Origin: Robiginitalea sediminis
Lineage (GTDB): Bacteria; Bacteroidota; Bacteroidia; Flavobacteriales; Flavobacteriaceae
Assembly (NCBI RefSeq): GCF_002198115.1
Contig: NZ_NGNR01000004.1
Coordinates: 302,999 to 366,998, forward strand
Direction: 5' to 3'
Length of the DNA: 64,000 nt
Of the stretch, positions 34,983-43,021 are shown in pieces (the first letter of the stretch is position 1; the number at the start of each line of letters is the position of its first letter). Both the position numbers and the translations under genes were made by a program. Under the pieces are notes generated by a model that saw nothing but the letters and a program-made list of their open reading frames with translations, searched no databases and was not told where the DNA came from.

Positions 34983-36182
34983 ATGCCCCATCTTTCCAAC
35001 AAAGGCAGGGCCATGCCTGCCTCCCCCATCCGAAAACTGGTCCCCTATGCGGAGGCAGCCCGCACCCGTGGTGTGGAAGTCATCCACCTGAATATCGGAC
35101 AGCCAGACATCAAAACTCCGGAACAGGCCCTTGAAGCCGTCAGGACCCACCGCCTGGAAGTGCTGGAATACAGCCGCAGCGAAGGCAGTGATGCCTACCG
35201 CCAGAAACTCGCAGACTACTACGGCAAACACGACATTTCCATTACGCGTGACCAGATCCTGGTGACCACCGGGGGTTCCGAAGCCCTCTCTTTTGTGATG
35301 GGATGCGTGGCAGACCCGGGGGATGAGATCATCATCCCGGAACCTTTTTACGCCAACTACAACGGCTTTGCCGTGGCCATGGGCCTGAAGGTTGTTCCCG
35401 TACCCTCCCGCATTGAAGATAACTTTGCACTGCCGCCCATCGAGCAGTTCGAACCCTTAATAGGCCCGCGCACCCGGGCCATCCTGCTGTGCAACCCCGG
35501 CAACCCCACCGGGTACCTGTATACAAAGGACGAAATCCGGGCTTTGGCCCAACTGGTGCGCAAGCACGATTTGTTCCTGGTGGCCGACGAGGTGTACCGG
35601 GAATTCACCTACGACGGGGAAACTCATTATTCCATCCTGCAGGAACCCGGCCTGGAACAACACGCCGTGGTTGTTGATTCGGTTTCCAAGCGCTACAGCA
35701 TGTGCGGGGCGCGCATCGGCTGCCTGATCAGCCGCAACCCGGAAGTTATGCACACGGCCCTGAAATTTGCACAGGCCCGCCTCTCGCCCCCCACTTTTGC
35801 CCAGATCGCCAGCGAGGCAGCCCTGGAAACTCCACAGTCTTATTTCGATGCCGTCATCCGGGAATACAGCGAGCGGCGCAACCTGCTGATGGCCGAACTC
35901 GAAAAAATTCCGGGCCTTAAGGTGGCACGGCCCAGGGGGGCTTTCTACTGCATGGTGGAACTCCCCGTGGCAGATGCCGACGCGTTTGCCCAGTGGTTGC
36001 TGGAGGAATTCCAGTGGGCAGGGTCTACGGTAATGGTAGCCCCGGCAGCCGGTTTTTACGCCACTCCCGGGCTGGGAAAAAACCAGATCCGGATTGCCTA
36101 TGTTTTGGACAAGGACCGGCTGAAAAAAGCCGTCCGCGTGCTGGCCGAGGCCCTGAAAACCTATCCCGGAAATGGAAATTGA
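34983..36182 (+). CDS. PLP-dependent class I aminotransferase (aspartate-type)
   Basis: The 399-residue fold-type I enzyme has LNIGQPDIKTP at the N-terminus, LLCNPGNPTGYLYTKDEI, the VADEVYREF segment and the pyridoxal lysine K236 in DSVSKRYSMCGARIG, with a late arginine in QIRIAYVLD that binds the substrate carboxylate. Aspartate or a related amino acid is the probable donor, but the exact substrate is not determined. It overlaps the start of murB by 11 bases, and the two are probably cotranscribed. Confidence 0.9.
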   Translation: MPHLSNKGRAMPASPIRKLVPYAEAARTRGVEVIHLNIGQPDIKTPEQALEAVRTHRLEVLEYSRSEGSDAYRQKLADYYGKHDISITRDQILVTTGGSEALSFVMGCVADPGDEIIIPEPFYANYNGFAVAMGLKVVPVPSRIEDNFALPPIEQFEPLIGPRTRAILLCNPGNPTGYLYTKDEIRALAQLVRKHDLFLVADEVYREFTYDGETHYSILQEPGLEQHAVVVDSVSKRYSMCGARIGCLISRNPEVMHTALKFAQARLSPPTFAQIASEAALETPQSYFDAVIREYSERRNLLMAELEKIPGLKVARPRGAFYCMVELPVADADAFAQWLLEEFQWAGSTVMVAPAAGFYATPGLGKNQIRIAYVLDKDRLKKAVRVLAEALKTYPGNGN

Positions 36183-37185
36183 ACACGGGGTATCCCTGAA
36201 ACCCTACAACACCTTTGGCATCGATGTGGCCGCCAGCCACTTCCTTAAGGTAGATTCCCTGGAAACCCTGCGGACAGCCCTTAAGGCACCCGGTTTGCCC
36301 CCGCCGTTCCTGCTGAGTGGCGGGAGCAACATCCTGCTCACCGGGCCGGTGGAAGCCCTGGTACTGCTTATGGATACCCGGGGGAAGGAAATCCTTTCCG
36401 AAGATGCAGATGGTGTAACCCTCAGGGTTATGGGTGGAGAAAATTGGCACGAACTGGTCCTCTGGAGCCTGGAAATGGGCTATGGCGGGCTGGAAAACCT
36501 GGCCCTGATCCCGGGGAAGACCGGCACGGCTCCCATCCAGAATATCGGGGCTTACGGGGTCGAATTAAAGGATGTGATGCATAGCTGCGAAGCTGTGGAC
36601 CTGAGCACGGGAGCCCTGAAGACCTTCACCCGCGAAGCCTGCGGCTTCGGCTACCGGGACTCCATTTTTAAACGGGAAGCCCGCGGGCGCTATGCCATCT
36701 GGTCGGTCACCTTCCGCCTTACGCGACGCAACCACCGCATCCGCGACGGGTATGGTGCTATCCGGGAATACCTGGGGCAGGAAGGGGTTACCCAGCCCAC
36801 CCCGGCAGACATTGCCCGGGCCGTCATGCACATCCGCAGGAGCAAGTTGCCGGACCCTGCCGTGCTCGGCAACAGCGGGAGTTTTTTCAAAAACCCCGTA
36901 ATCCCGGAATCCCAATACAGGGAACTTCAAACGCGCTTTCCGGACATGCCCGCCTACCCCCAGGAGGGCCAAACCGTAAAGGTACCGGCCGGGTGGCTTA
37001 TCGATACCCTCGGGTTTAAAGGGACACGGTGCGGAGCGGCAGGGGTCCACGACAAACAGGCCCTGGTACTGGTAAACCACGGTGGAGCCACCGGGCAGGA
37101 AATCCTGGACCTGGCACGGGAAATCCAGGATGCGGTAGCCCGCAACTTCGGGATTGCCATAGAACCGGAGGTGAATATTATCTGA
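36172..37185 (+). CDS. murB: UDP-N-acetylenolpyruvoylglucosamine reductase
   Basis: This 337-residue flavoenzyme makes UDP-N-acetylmuramate, the second committed step of peptidoglycan synthesis. It starts MEIEHGVSLKPYNTFG, has an FAD-binding LSGGSNILLTG, TAPIQNIGAYGVELKD, the catalytic serine in GNSGSFFKNPV and the proton-donor glutamate in the final EPEVNII. The length matches the long (E. coli-type) form. Its start lies inside the aminotransferase gene. A triple inverted element follows its stop. Confidence 0.96.
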   Translation: MEIEHGVSLKPYNTFGIDVAASHFLKVDSLETLRTALKAPGLPPPFLLSGGSNILLTGPVEALVLLMDTRGKEILSEDADGVTLRVMGGENWHELVLWSLEMGYGGLENLALIPGKTGTAPIQNIGAYGVELKDVMHSCEAVDLSTGALKTFTREACGFGYRDSIFKREARGRYAIWSVTFRLTRRNHRIRDGYGAIREYLGQEGVTQPTPADIARAVMHIRRSKLPDPAVLGNSGSFFKNPVIPESQYRELQTRFPDMPAYPQEGQTVKVPAGWLIDTLGFKGTRCGAAGVHDKQALVLVNHGGATGQEILDLAREIQDAVARNFGIAIEPEVNII

Positions 37186-37193
37186 GCCTGAAA

Positions 37194-37243
37194 CAGGGGC
37201 AAAAAAATAACCCCTGCGGCACTGAGGGGCACACAGGGGTTAT
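37194..37243 (-). terminator. Three-part CAGGGG/CCCCTG element after murB
   Basis: CAGGGG (37194-37199), CCCCTG (37211-37216) and CAGGGG (37234-37239) allow two mutually exclusive hairpins. The second pairing extends to ten bases (ATAACCCCTG with CAGGGGTTAT). On the leftward strand it is followed by seven T's, as for an intrinsic terminator, though no leftward gene is present; on the rightward strand there is no T-tract. Confidence 0.45.
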
Positions 37244-37267
37244 ACCAAACCAAACTAACCAAAACAT

Positions 37268-37414
37268 ATGAAACCCGACTGGCGTAAACGGCACCGTGGA
37301 AGGTGGACCGCCCCTTGGCGGGTTCCAAAAATGCTTACCTTAGCATTTCCCTATATACGCGGCGGAAACGGGAAACGGATGCCGGCAGCGGAAAATTTCC
37401 CGCAAGCCCCCTGA
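37268..37414 (+). other. Possible 48-codon leader ORF before the sigma factor
   Basis: An ATG at 37268, preceded by an A/C-rich G-free leader (CCAAACTAACCAAAACAT) of the type that precedes real Bacteroidota starts, opens 48 codons ending in TGA two bases before the sigma factor ATG. The product would be rich in tryptophan and arginine (MKPDWRKRHRGRW onward) and resembles nothing I know. It may be noncoding. Confidence 0.25.
37315..37343 (+). promoter_or_regulatory. Candidate promoter of the ECF sigma/anti-sigma operon
   Basis: TTG at 37315-37317, 18 bases, then TACCTTAG at 37336-37343, one mismatch from the consensus. It would give a leader of about 65 bases. Confidence 0.4.
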
Positions 37415-37416
37415 AC

Positions 37417-37983
37417 ATGAGCACACTACTGGAAAAACATATTGTGGAACTTCTGGCAGAGGGGGATGAGAAAGCCATTTCCCTGCTCTACGAGCACTAT
37501 GGGGATACCCTATACGGGGTGGCGCTCAAGGTAGTCCGGGACGAGGAACTTGCCCAGGACGTGCTGCAGGAGAGTTTTGTTAAAATCTGGAGGAAGGCTG
37601 GCACCTACGACGCTTCCAAGGCCAAGCTCTTCACCTGGCTCTTTCGTATTACGAGGAATACGGCCATCGATAAACTCCGCAGCCTCGGCACCAAAAACGA
37701 CAAGGAAATCCAAATAGACGTTTCGGACGTATATACGATAGGCGTGGACGGGGTACAACCCGAGCTGATGGACATGCGCAAGCACCTGGCCAAAATAGAG
37801 CCGAAGTACCAACAGGTACTGGAAGCCCTGTTTTTCGAAGGGATGACCCAGCAGGAGGCCAGCGAGGAACTTGACATCCCCCTGGGCACCATCAAATCCC
37901 GGCTCAAGATCGGCCTGAGGGAACTCCGGAAGATTTACGACCCATCGGCCATGGCCCTGTTGATACTAATGCAATGGTTATGA
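37417..37983 (+). CDS. ECF-type RNA polymerase sigma factor
   Basis: The 188-residue protein has sigma region 2 (about 20-90, with YGDTLYGVALKVVRDEELAQDVLQE and LFTWLFRITRNTAIDKLRS) and region 4 (about 125-178, with YQQVLEALFFEGMTQQEAS and LGTIKSRLKIGLREL). It should direct polymerase to stress or envelope genes. The ATG at 37417 is preferred over upstream GTG extension, which has no family similarity. Its stop overlaps the anti-sigma start as ATGA, so the pair is translationally coupled and the next protein is its probable inhibitor. Confidence 0.93.
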   Translation: MSTLLEKHIVELLAEGDEKAISLLYEHYGDTLYGVALKVVRDEELAQDVLQESFVKIWRKAGTYDASKAKLFTWLFRITRNTAIDKLRSLGTKNDKEIQIDVSDVYTIGVDGVQPELMDMRKHLAKIEPKYQQVLEALFFEGMTQQEASEELDIPLGTIKSRLKIGLRELRKIYDPSAMALLILMQWL

Positions 37984-38738
37984 AAGAAAAAATACGATTG
38001 TTCCTGGAAACCGACCTGTTGGAGCGCTACCTGCTCGGCAGCACGGATACCGCGGAGAGCGCCCGGGTAGAGCGCTATATCGCCATGTACCCGGAGGTGC
38101 GCAGCACCTACGAGGAACTGCAGGAGAACCTGGAGGCCTATGCCCGCCTCCACGCCATTACCCCCCCGGAGGGGCTGCGCGAACGCATCCTCAGGGGTGT
38201 CCGACGCGAACAGGCCTACAAGAGGCGGTTTATGCGCTATGGGATGGCGGCCAGCATCGCTGCCGTTTTCCTGATCAGTGCCTCGGTATTCCTGTGGAAC
38301 CAGAACCAGAACCTTCAGCAGGAGAATGCCCTGGTAAACAACAAGATCCGCGTGCTGGAAGCCGACATGAAAGAGCAACTGGAAGACGTGCGTAACCAGT
38401 TTATTGTCCTGAACAACCCGCAGACCCGGAAATTTATGGTCAACGGCAACCGGAAGGCCCGCGAGCTCAAGGCCATTGCCTATGTAAACCCGGTTAAGAA
38501 ACTCTCCTACATCAACGTGAAGAACCTGCCCAACCTCCCGGAGGACCAGGATTACCAGATGTGGGCCGAAGTAAACGGAGAAATGGTCAATTTAGGGGTA
38601 CTGCGCAATTTCAGCGATAGCGATAAACTCCTGGCCCTGCCCTATGGCGAGAAAGGCGTAAGCTACATCACCATTGAACCCAAAGGCGGGAATACCACTC
38701 CGTCCGTGGAAAACATCGTAGCTGATTTTACCTACTGA
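37980..38738 (+). CDS. Anti-sigma factor, RskA-like
   Basis: The 252-residue protein has a cytoplasmic N-terminal domain (FLETDLLERYLLGSTDTAES) that resembles the zinc-free anti-sigma helical bundle, a membrane span around 86-105 (MAASIAAVFLISASVFLW), a coiled-coil segment (NQNQNLQQENALVNNKIRVL) and an extracytoplasmic RskA-type domain ending in SVENIVADFTY. It should hold the upstream ECF sigma factor at the membrane until a signal triggers release or proteolysis. It starts at 37980 within the ATGA overlap. A terminator follows. Confidence 0.88.
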   Translation: MKEKIRLFLETDLLERYLLGSTDTAESARVERYIAMYPEVRSTYEELQENLEAYARLHAITPPEGLRERILRGVRREQAYKRRFMRYGMAASIAAVFLISASVFLWNQNQNLQQENALVNNKIRVLEADMKEQLEDVRNQFIVLNNPQTRKFMVNGNRKARELKAIAYVNPVKKLSYINVKNLPNLPEDQDYQMWAEVNGEMVNLGVLRNFSDSDKLLALPYGEKGVSYITIEPKGGNTTPSVENIVADFTY

Positions 38739-38761
38739 TTCCCCGGGCCGGATCCCTATAG

Positions 38762-38787
38762 AAAGCCCCCATTGCGGGGCTTTTTTT
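38762..38787 (+). terminator. Intrinsic terminator of the sigma/anti-sigma operon
   Basis: AAAGCCCC and GGGGCTTT form an eight-base stem, with seven T's following. Its T-tract runs directly into the -7 element of the next gene. Confidence 0.85.
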
Positions 38788-38788
38788 A

Positions 38789-38796
38789 TATCTTTG
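38789..38796 (+). promoter_or_regulatory. -7 element for the small Cys-rich protein gene
   Basis: TATCTTTG is a perfect match to TAnnTTTG, 17 bases before the ATG at 38814. Confidence 0.65.
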
Positions 38797-38813
38797 CACA
38801 AACGAAATCCCCT

Positions 38814-39014
38814 ATGAAGCTCATACTGCTCAGTATCGGACTCCTCGCCCTGGCCTTTGGTGGCATCGCCATTAAGATTTGGGCCAAGAAAGACGGTGCC
38901 TTTGCGGGAACCTGCGCCAGCCAGAACCCTCACCTGAACAAGGACGGGCAAGCCTGTGGTATGTGCGGAAAGCTTCCGGCAGAGCAGGACTGCAGGCACG
39001 AAGCCCGGGCCTGA
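38814..39014 (+). CDS. Small membrane-anchored or secreted Cys-rich protein
   Basis: The 66-residue protein has one N-terminal hydrophobic helix (MKLILLSIGLLALAFGGIAI), a basic IKIWAKKDG stretch and a tail with four cysteines: C34 in TCASQNPH, C48 and C51 in ACGMCGK, and C60. The cysteines could bind a metal. I recall this TCASQNP...CGMCGK pattern as conserved in flavobacteria but without function. The frame upstream of 38814 crosses the promoter. It precedes an ECF sigma gene by 46 bases. Confidence 0.75.
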   Translation: MKLILLSIGLLALAFGGIAIKIWAKKDGAFAGTCASQNPHLNKDGQACGMCGKLPAEQDCRHEARA

Positions 39015-39060
39015 AGCCCGCGGCATCCTTCCATTCCACGGGGCTGAAGCGTAACACTTC

Positions 39061-39636
39061 TTGGAATCTGACAAAGACACGGTACTGGAAACCATCGCCA
39101 GGGCCCGCGAGGGCAACCAAATGGCCTTCAGCAGGCTACTGGACTTGTATTGGCCTGAGGTATACCATTTCCAGCTGAAACGGACCCAGAACGAAAACGA
39201 TGCCGAGGACATTACCATCCAGACCTTCTCCAGGGCCTTCGACCGGATCGCATCCTATGACCCCACCTACGCCTTTAATACCTGGCTGATTTCCATCTCG
39301 AAGAACCTGCATATCGATATGGTCCGCAAACGCAAGCGCAACGTGTTACAGGGCACTGAATCGAGCCAGTCCGATGCCGTTTCCCGAATCCTGGATGAAA
39401 GCCCTACAGCCGAGGATAAGCTCATCATCGAGCAAAACCTCAAAACCCTTTTACGGTATCTCAAAGAGCTGAAACCGGCCTACCGGGAGGTGATAGACCT
39501 GCGGTATTTCCAGGAGATGTCCTATGCCCAGATCGCGGAACACCTGGGCGAGCCCATAGGCAATATCAAGGTCAAACTCCTGAGGGCCAAAAAGCTCCTC
39601 GCCGGCCTGATCGCCAATCACCCAACCCGGGGATAA
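39061..39636 (+). CDS. Second ECF-type RNA polymerase sigma factor, TTG start
   Basis: The 191-residue protein has region 2 (EGNQMAFSRLLDLYWPEVYHF, then NENDAEDITIQTFSRAFDRI and FNTWLISISKNLHIDMVRKRK) and region 4 (YREVIDLRYFQEMSYAQIAE and GNIKVKLLRAKKLL). It begins at a TTG giving (M)ESDKDTVLETIARARE, which fits the family start better than an ATG at 39121 that would remove the first helix. No anti-sigma gene is adjacent, so it is either controlled by transcription or by an unlinked partner. It probably shares a transcript with the small Cys-rich gene. Confidence 0.88.
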   Translation: MESDKDTVLETIARAREGNQMAFSRLLDLYWPEVYHFQLKRTQNENDAEDITIQTFSRAFDRIASYDPTYAFNTWLISISKNLHIDMVRKRKRNVLQGTESSQSDAVSRILDESPTAEDKLIIEQNLKTLLRYLKELKPAYREVIDLRYFQEMSYAQIAEHLGEPIGNIKVKLLRAKKLLAGLIANHPTRG

Positions 39637-39676
39637 CCCCCTGCCCCAGCCTGCTGCATTCCCTGAATTTAGTTCG

Positions 39677-39684
39677 TATATTTG
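39677..39684 (+). promoter_or_regulatory. -7 element of lipA
   Basis: TATATTTG matches TAnnTTTG exactly, ending 13 bases before the lipA ATG, so the leader would be very short. Confidence 0.65.
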
Positions 39685-39697
39685 CCAAAAATCGCTT

Positions 39698-40573
39698 ATG
39701 AGTACCACTACCGCAGAATCGGTCTTACCGCCCAAAGGGAAGCCCAAATGGCTGAGGGTCAAGTTGCCCACAGGGAAGAAATACACCCAGTTGCGCGGCC
39801 TGGTGGACACCTACAACCTGCATACCATCTGCACTTCGGGCAGCTGCCCCAATATGGGGGAATGCTGGGGGGAAGGCACCGCGACCTTTATGATCCTGGG
39901 AAATATCTGTACCCGTTCCTGCGGGTTTTGCGGGGTAAAAACAGGCCGGCCGGAAGATGTGGACTGGGCAGAACCTGAAAAAGTGGCCCGTTCCATCAAG
40001 ATTATGGGCATCCGCCATGCGGTAGTCACTTCGGTGGACCGGGACGACCTGAAAGACATGGGGTCCGTCTTGTGGGCCGAAACCGTTAAGGCCATCCGCC
40101 GGATGAACCCGGAAACAACCCTGGAAACGCTCATCCCCGATTTTCAGGGGGTGGAACGCCACCTGGACCGCATCCTGGAAGTGGCCCCGGAGGTGATTTC
40201 TCACAACGTGGAAACCGTTAGGCGGCTTACCCGCGAGGTTCGTATCCAGGCGAAATACGACCGCAGCCTGCAGGTCTTGAAGTACCTGAAGGATAACGGG
40301 GCCCGCAGGACCAAATCCGGCATCATGCTGGGGCTTGGGGAAACCGAGGAAGAAGTACTCCAAACCCTTAAGGACCTCCGGGAAGCGCGGGTAGATGTGG
40401 TCACCATAGGGCAATACCTGCAGCCCAGTAAAAAACACCTGCCAGTCAAAGCCTTTATCACTCCGGAACAATTTGACGCCTACAGGGAGGCCGGCCTGGA
40501 AATGGGGTTCCGACATGTGGAGAGCGGGGCGCTGGTGCGCTCCTCCTACAAGGCCCACAAGCACGTGGATTAA
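39698..40573 (+). CDS. lipA: Lipoyl synthase
   Basis: This 291-residue radical-SAM enzyme inserts two sulphurs into octanoyl groups on lipoyl domains. Both iron-sulphur clusters are complete: the auxiliary cluster uses C45, C50 and C56 (CTSGSCPNMGEC) and the SAM cluster uses C71, C75 and C78 (CTRSCGFC). The C-terminal serine ligand lies in RSSYKAH. The ATG at 39698 gives a normal start. A weak hairpin with a T-tract follows. Confidence 0.97.
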   Translation: MSTTTAESVLPPKGKPKWLRVKLPTGKKYTQLRGLVDTYNLHTICTSGSCPNMGECWGEGTATFMILGNICTRSCGFCGVKTGRPEDVDWAEPEKVARSIKIMGIRHAVVTSVDRDDLKDMGSVLWAETVKAIRRMNPETTLETLIPDFQGVERHLDRILEVAPEVISHNVETVRRLTREVRIQAKYDRSLQVLKYLKDNGARRTKSGIMLGLGETEEEVLQTLKDLREARVDVVTIGQYLQPSKKHLPVKAFITPEQFDAYREAGLEMGFRHVESGALVRSSYKAHKHVD

Positions 40574-40626
40574 CGCCCCGGAGAGATCCCATTCGACAGG
40601 AAAAGATCACCTGTGTAACCTACGCA

Positions 40627-40651
40627 GGATGTGTGCCTTAAACATCCTTTT
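40627..40651 (+). terminator. Weak terminator after lipA
   Basis: GGATGT and ACATCC form a six-base stem with a nine-base loop, followed by four T's. The rest of the 230-base gap to the hybrid kinase shows no other structure. Confidence 0.4.
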
Positions 40652-40804
40652 GCACCGTTTATCCCCAAAAAGGGATTAAATTAGGCTCCCGGCCTTCGGA
40701 TTGTTCGTAAAATGTACAATAGTTAGGCCTTCTGAGCGTTTGATTCAATAGCGGTTGCATCTGGGATCCTAACACCGGAAATCCGCATTAGCGTATCGGT
40801 ATTA

Positions 40805-43021
40805 TTGACTAGAAACCAGTTACATACGCGTTTAATATGCCTTCTGTTGACAGGGCTGTTCTGGGCCATTGGGCTCCGGGCACAAATCCCCAATGCGGCA
40901 GAACAGGAATTCAATGCCTACATCCAGAAGGCATTGATCTACCGAAATCAGGGCCAGATGGACCAGGCCCTGGAAACCCTGGACGCCGCTGCCGAATGGT
41001 CGGAAAAACAGCAGAACGAGAAAGGGCTGGTAGATAGTTACCACTACTTTGCCCTGCTCTACCAAAAACTCGGAAAACGGGAAACCAGCTCCTTCTACTG
41101 GGACCGCGCTGCCCTTTTGCTCGAAAATATACAATACCCCTACGGCACGGCATTCCACCGGTATATTGAAGCCCGCATGCTGCTGGAAAGCGGGAACTAT
41201 TTCATGGCGCTCAATATGCTGGACATTGCCCGACAGCGCACCAACGACAGGAACCTGCTCAACCACATAATCCTGGCCGAGGCCGAAAGCTACCTGAAAA
41301 TTGGGAAGACGGACCTGGCCGAAACCAACTACAATGCCCTGCTGATCAACAGCGACCCGCTTGAGCGCGAGTACCTCAGGACACGCGCCTACCTGGGCCT
41401 GGCCCACTTGCGACAGGAACAGGGGCAAACCCCTCAAGCCATCGAGCATGCCGAGAATGCGCGCACCATAGCAGCCTCCGAAGGGTTTTCCAATGAGCAA
41501 ATGGACGCTATCCTGCTGCTGAGCGGGCTTTATGAAAGCAATGGGGACTTTGCCAATGCCCTCCTGTACGAACGCCAGATGGCGCAGCTCAAGGATTCGG
41601 TTTTTACCCTGCAAAAGGCCGAAGTGGAGAGCAGCACTGCCAACCAGGTCCAGTTCGAATACCTCGACAAGGAAATCAAAAGGCAGGACGAGGAAATCGT
41701 AAGGCTGCATAAATCGGCCAACCGCTCGGAGCTCACCGTGATTTTTACCTCCATTTTCCTGACTATTATCTCCCTCTTGGCGGTATCCCTCTACAGGAAC
41801 AACCAAATCAAGCTGAAGACCAACGACCTACTGCACACCAAGAACCGGGAATTGCAATCGGCCCGGGATGCGGCTGTCCAGGCCATGGAAGCCAAGACCA
41901 ATTTCCTCTCCACGGTAAGCCATGAACTGCGGACCCCACTGTATGCCGTAACCGGCCTTACCCACCTGCTACTGGAGGAAAACCCTAGCGAAAGCCAGAA
42001 GGAACACCTCAAGGCATTGAAGTTCTCCGGGGACTACCTGCTGAACTTTATCAACGACATCCTCCAGATCAATAAAATCGATGCCGACAAGCTGGAGCCC
42101 CTGGAAGTGGAGTGCAACCTGAAAAAGGTATTGGCAGAGGTAAACAAATCCCTGGCGCAGACCGCCAAAGAACGAAAAACCGAACTGATCCTGGACTACG
42201 ACCCGAGGATTCCTGCCCAACTGATGAGCGATCCGCTGAAACTTTCCCAAATCTTTATGAACCTGGTGGGCAACGCCCTGAAATTCACCAAGGACGGGGA
42301 AGTAGCGGTCATCGCAAGGCTTATTGCCCAGGAAGGGAACCAGGCCCGGGTGTATTTTGAGGTACGCGATACCGGGATAGGGATTGACCCGGAACAGCAG
42401 GCCAAGATCTTCGACAGTTTTGAACAGGGCTCTATCCAAATCAACCGGGAATACGGGGGTACCGGACTGGGCCTTACCATAGTCAAGAGTCTTCTGGGGT
42501 TGTTCGGCAGCAAAATCCAGCTGGAAAGCGAACTGGGCAAGGGCAGTACTTTCTTCTTCGAACTGGATTTCACATGCAAGGACGATGTGGTGGAAGACCT
42601 GAACTTCGAGGTTTCAGAGCGGGATTACGAATTCAAAGGGCTGCACCTGCTGGTGGTGGAAGACAACAAGATCAACCAGGTTATCACCCGGAAAATGCTG
42701 GGCAAAAAAGAGATCAGCTGCGATGTGGCCAGCAATGGGACAGAGGCCGTGGAGCTGGCGCGCGAGAACCACTATGACGGCATCCTGATGGACATCCACA
42801 TGCCGGGCATCAGCGGGGTGGAAGCCACCGAACGCATTCGGGCCTTCGACACGGATACCCCCATAATTGCCCTTACGGCCATTTCCCTGGACGACAGCCT
42901 GGAGACCTTCTACGCCGCAGGGTGCAATGACGTGGTGACCAAACCCTTTAAGCCCGAATTCTTCTACCGGAAAATCGGGGAGAATATCGTGGAGCACAAA
43001 ATGCGGAAAACTACTTCCTAG
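40805..43021 (+). CDS. Hybrid sensor histidine kinase with periplasmic TPR domain, TTG start
   Basis: The 738-residue protein has a signal peptide (LICLLLTGLFWAIGLRAQ), a helical tetratricopeptide-like region (about 30-270), a membrane span (about 315-337), a HisKA domain with the phospho-histidine in FLSTVSHELRTPLYAV, an ATPase domain (NLVGNALKFTKDG, DTGIGIDPEQ, GGTGLGLTIVKSLL) and a C-terminal receiver domain with VVEDNKINQ and GILMDIHMPGISG. It begins at a TTG because no ATG precedes the signal peptide in frame. The domain order suggests sensing by protein contact in the periplasm and phosphorelay to an unlinked histidine phosphotransfer protein. Its stop shares CTAG with lpxK. Confidence 0.88.
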   Translation: MTRNQLHTRLICLLLTGLFWAIGLRAQIPNAAEQEFNAYIQKALIYRNQGQMDQALETLDAAAEWSEKQQNEKGLVDSYHYFALLYQKLGKRETSSFYWDRAALLLENIQYPYGTAFHRYIEARMLLESGNYFMALNMLDIARQRTNDRNLLNHIILAEAESYLKIGKTDLAETNYNALLINSDPLEREYLRTRAYLGLAHLRQEQGQTPQAIEHAENARTIAASEGFSNEQMDAILLLSGLYESNGDFANALLYERQMAQLKDSVFTLQKAEVESSTANQVQFEYLDKEIKRQDEEIVRLHKSANRSELTVIFTSIFLTIISLLAVSLYRNNQIKLKTNDLLHTKNRELQSARDAAVQAMEAKTNFLSTVSHELRTPLYAVTGLTHLLLEENPSESQKEHLKALKFSGDYLLNFINDILQINKIDADKLEPLEVECNLKKVLAEVNKSLAQTAKERKTELILDYDPRIPAQLMSDPLKLSQIFMNLVGNALKFTKDGEVAVIARLIAQEGNQARVYFEVRDTGIGIDPEQQAKIFDSFEQGSIQINREYGGTGLGLTIVKSLLGLFGSKIQLESELGKGSTFFFELDFTCKDDVVEDLNFEVSERDYEFKGLHLLVVEDNKINQVITRKMLGKKEISCDVASNGTEAVELARENHYDGILMDIHMPGISGVEATERIRAFDTDTPIIALTAISLDDSLETFYAAGCNDVVTKPFKPEFFYRKIGENIVEHKMRKTTS

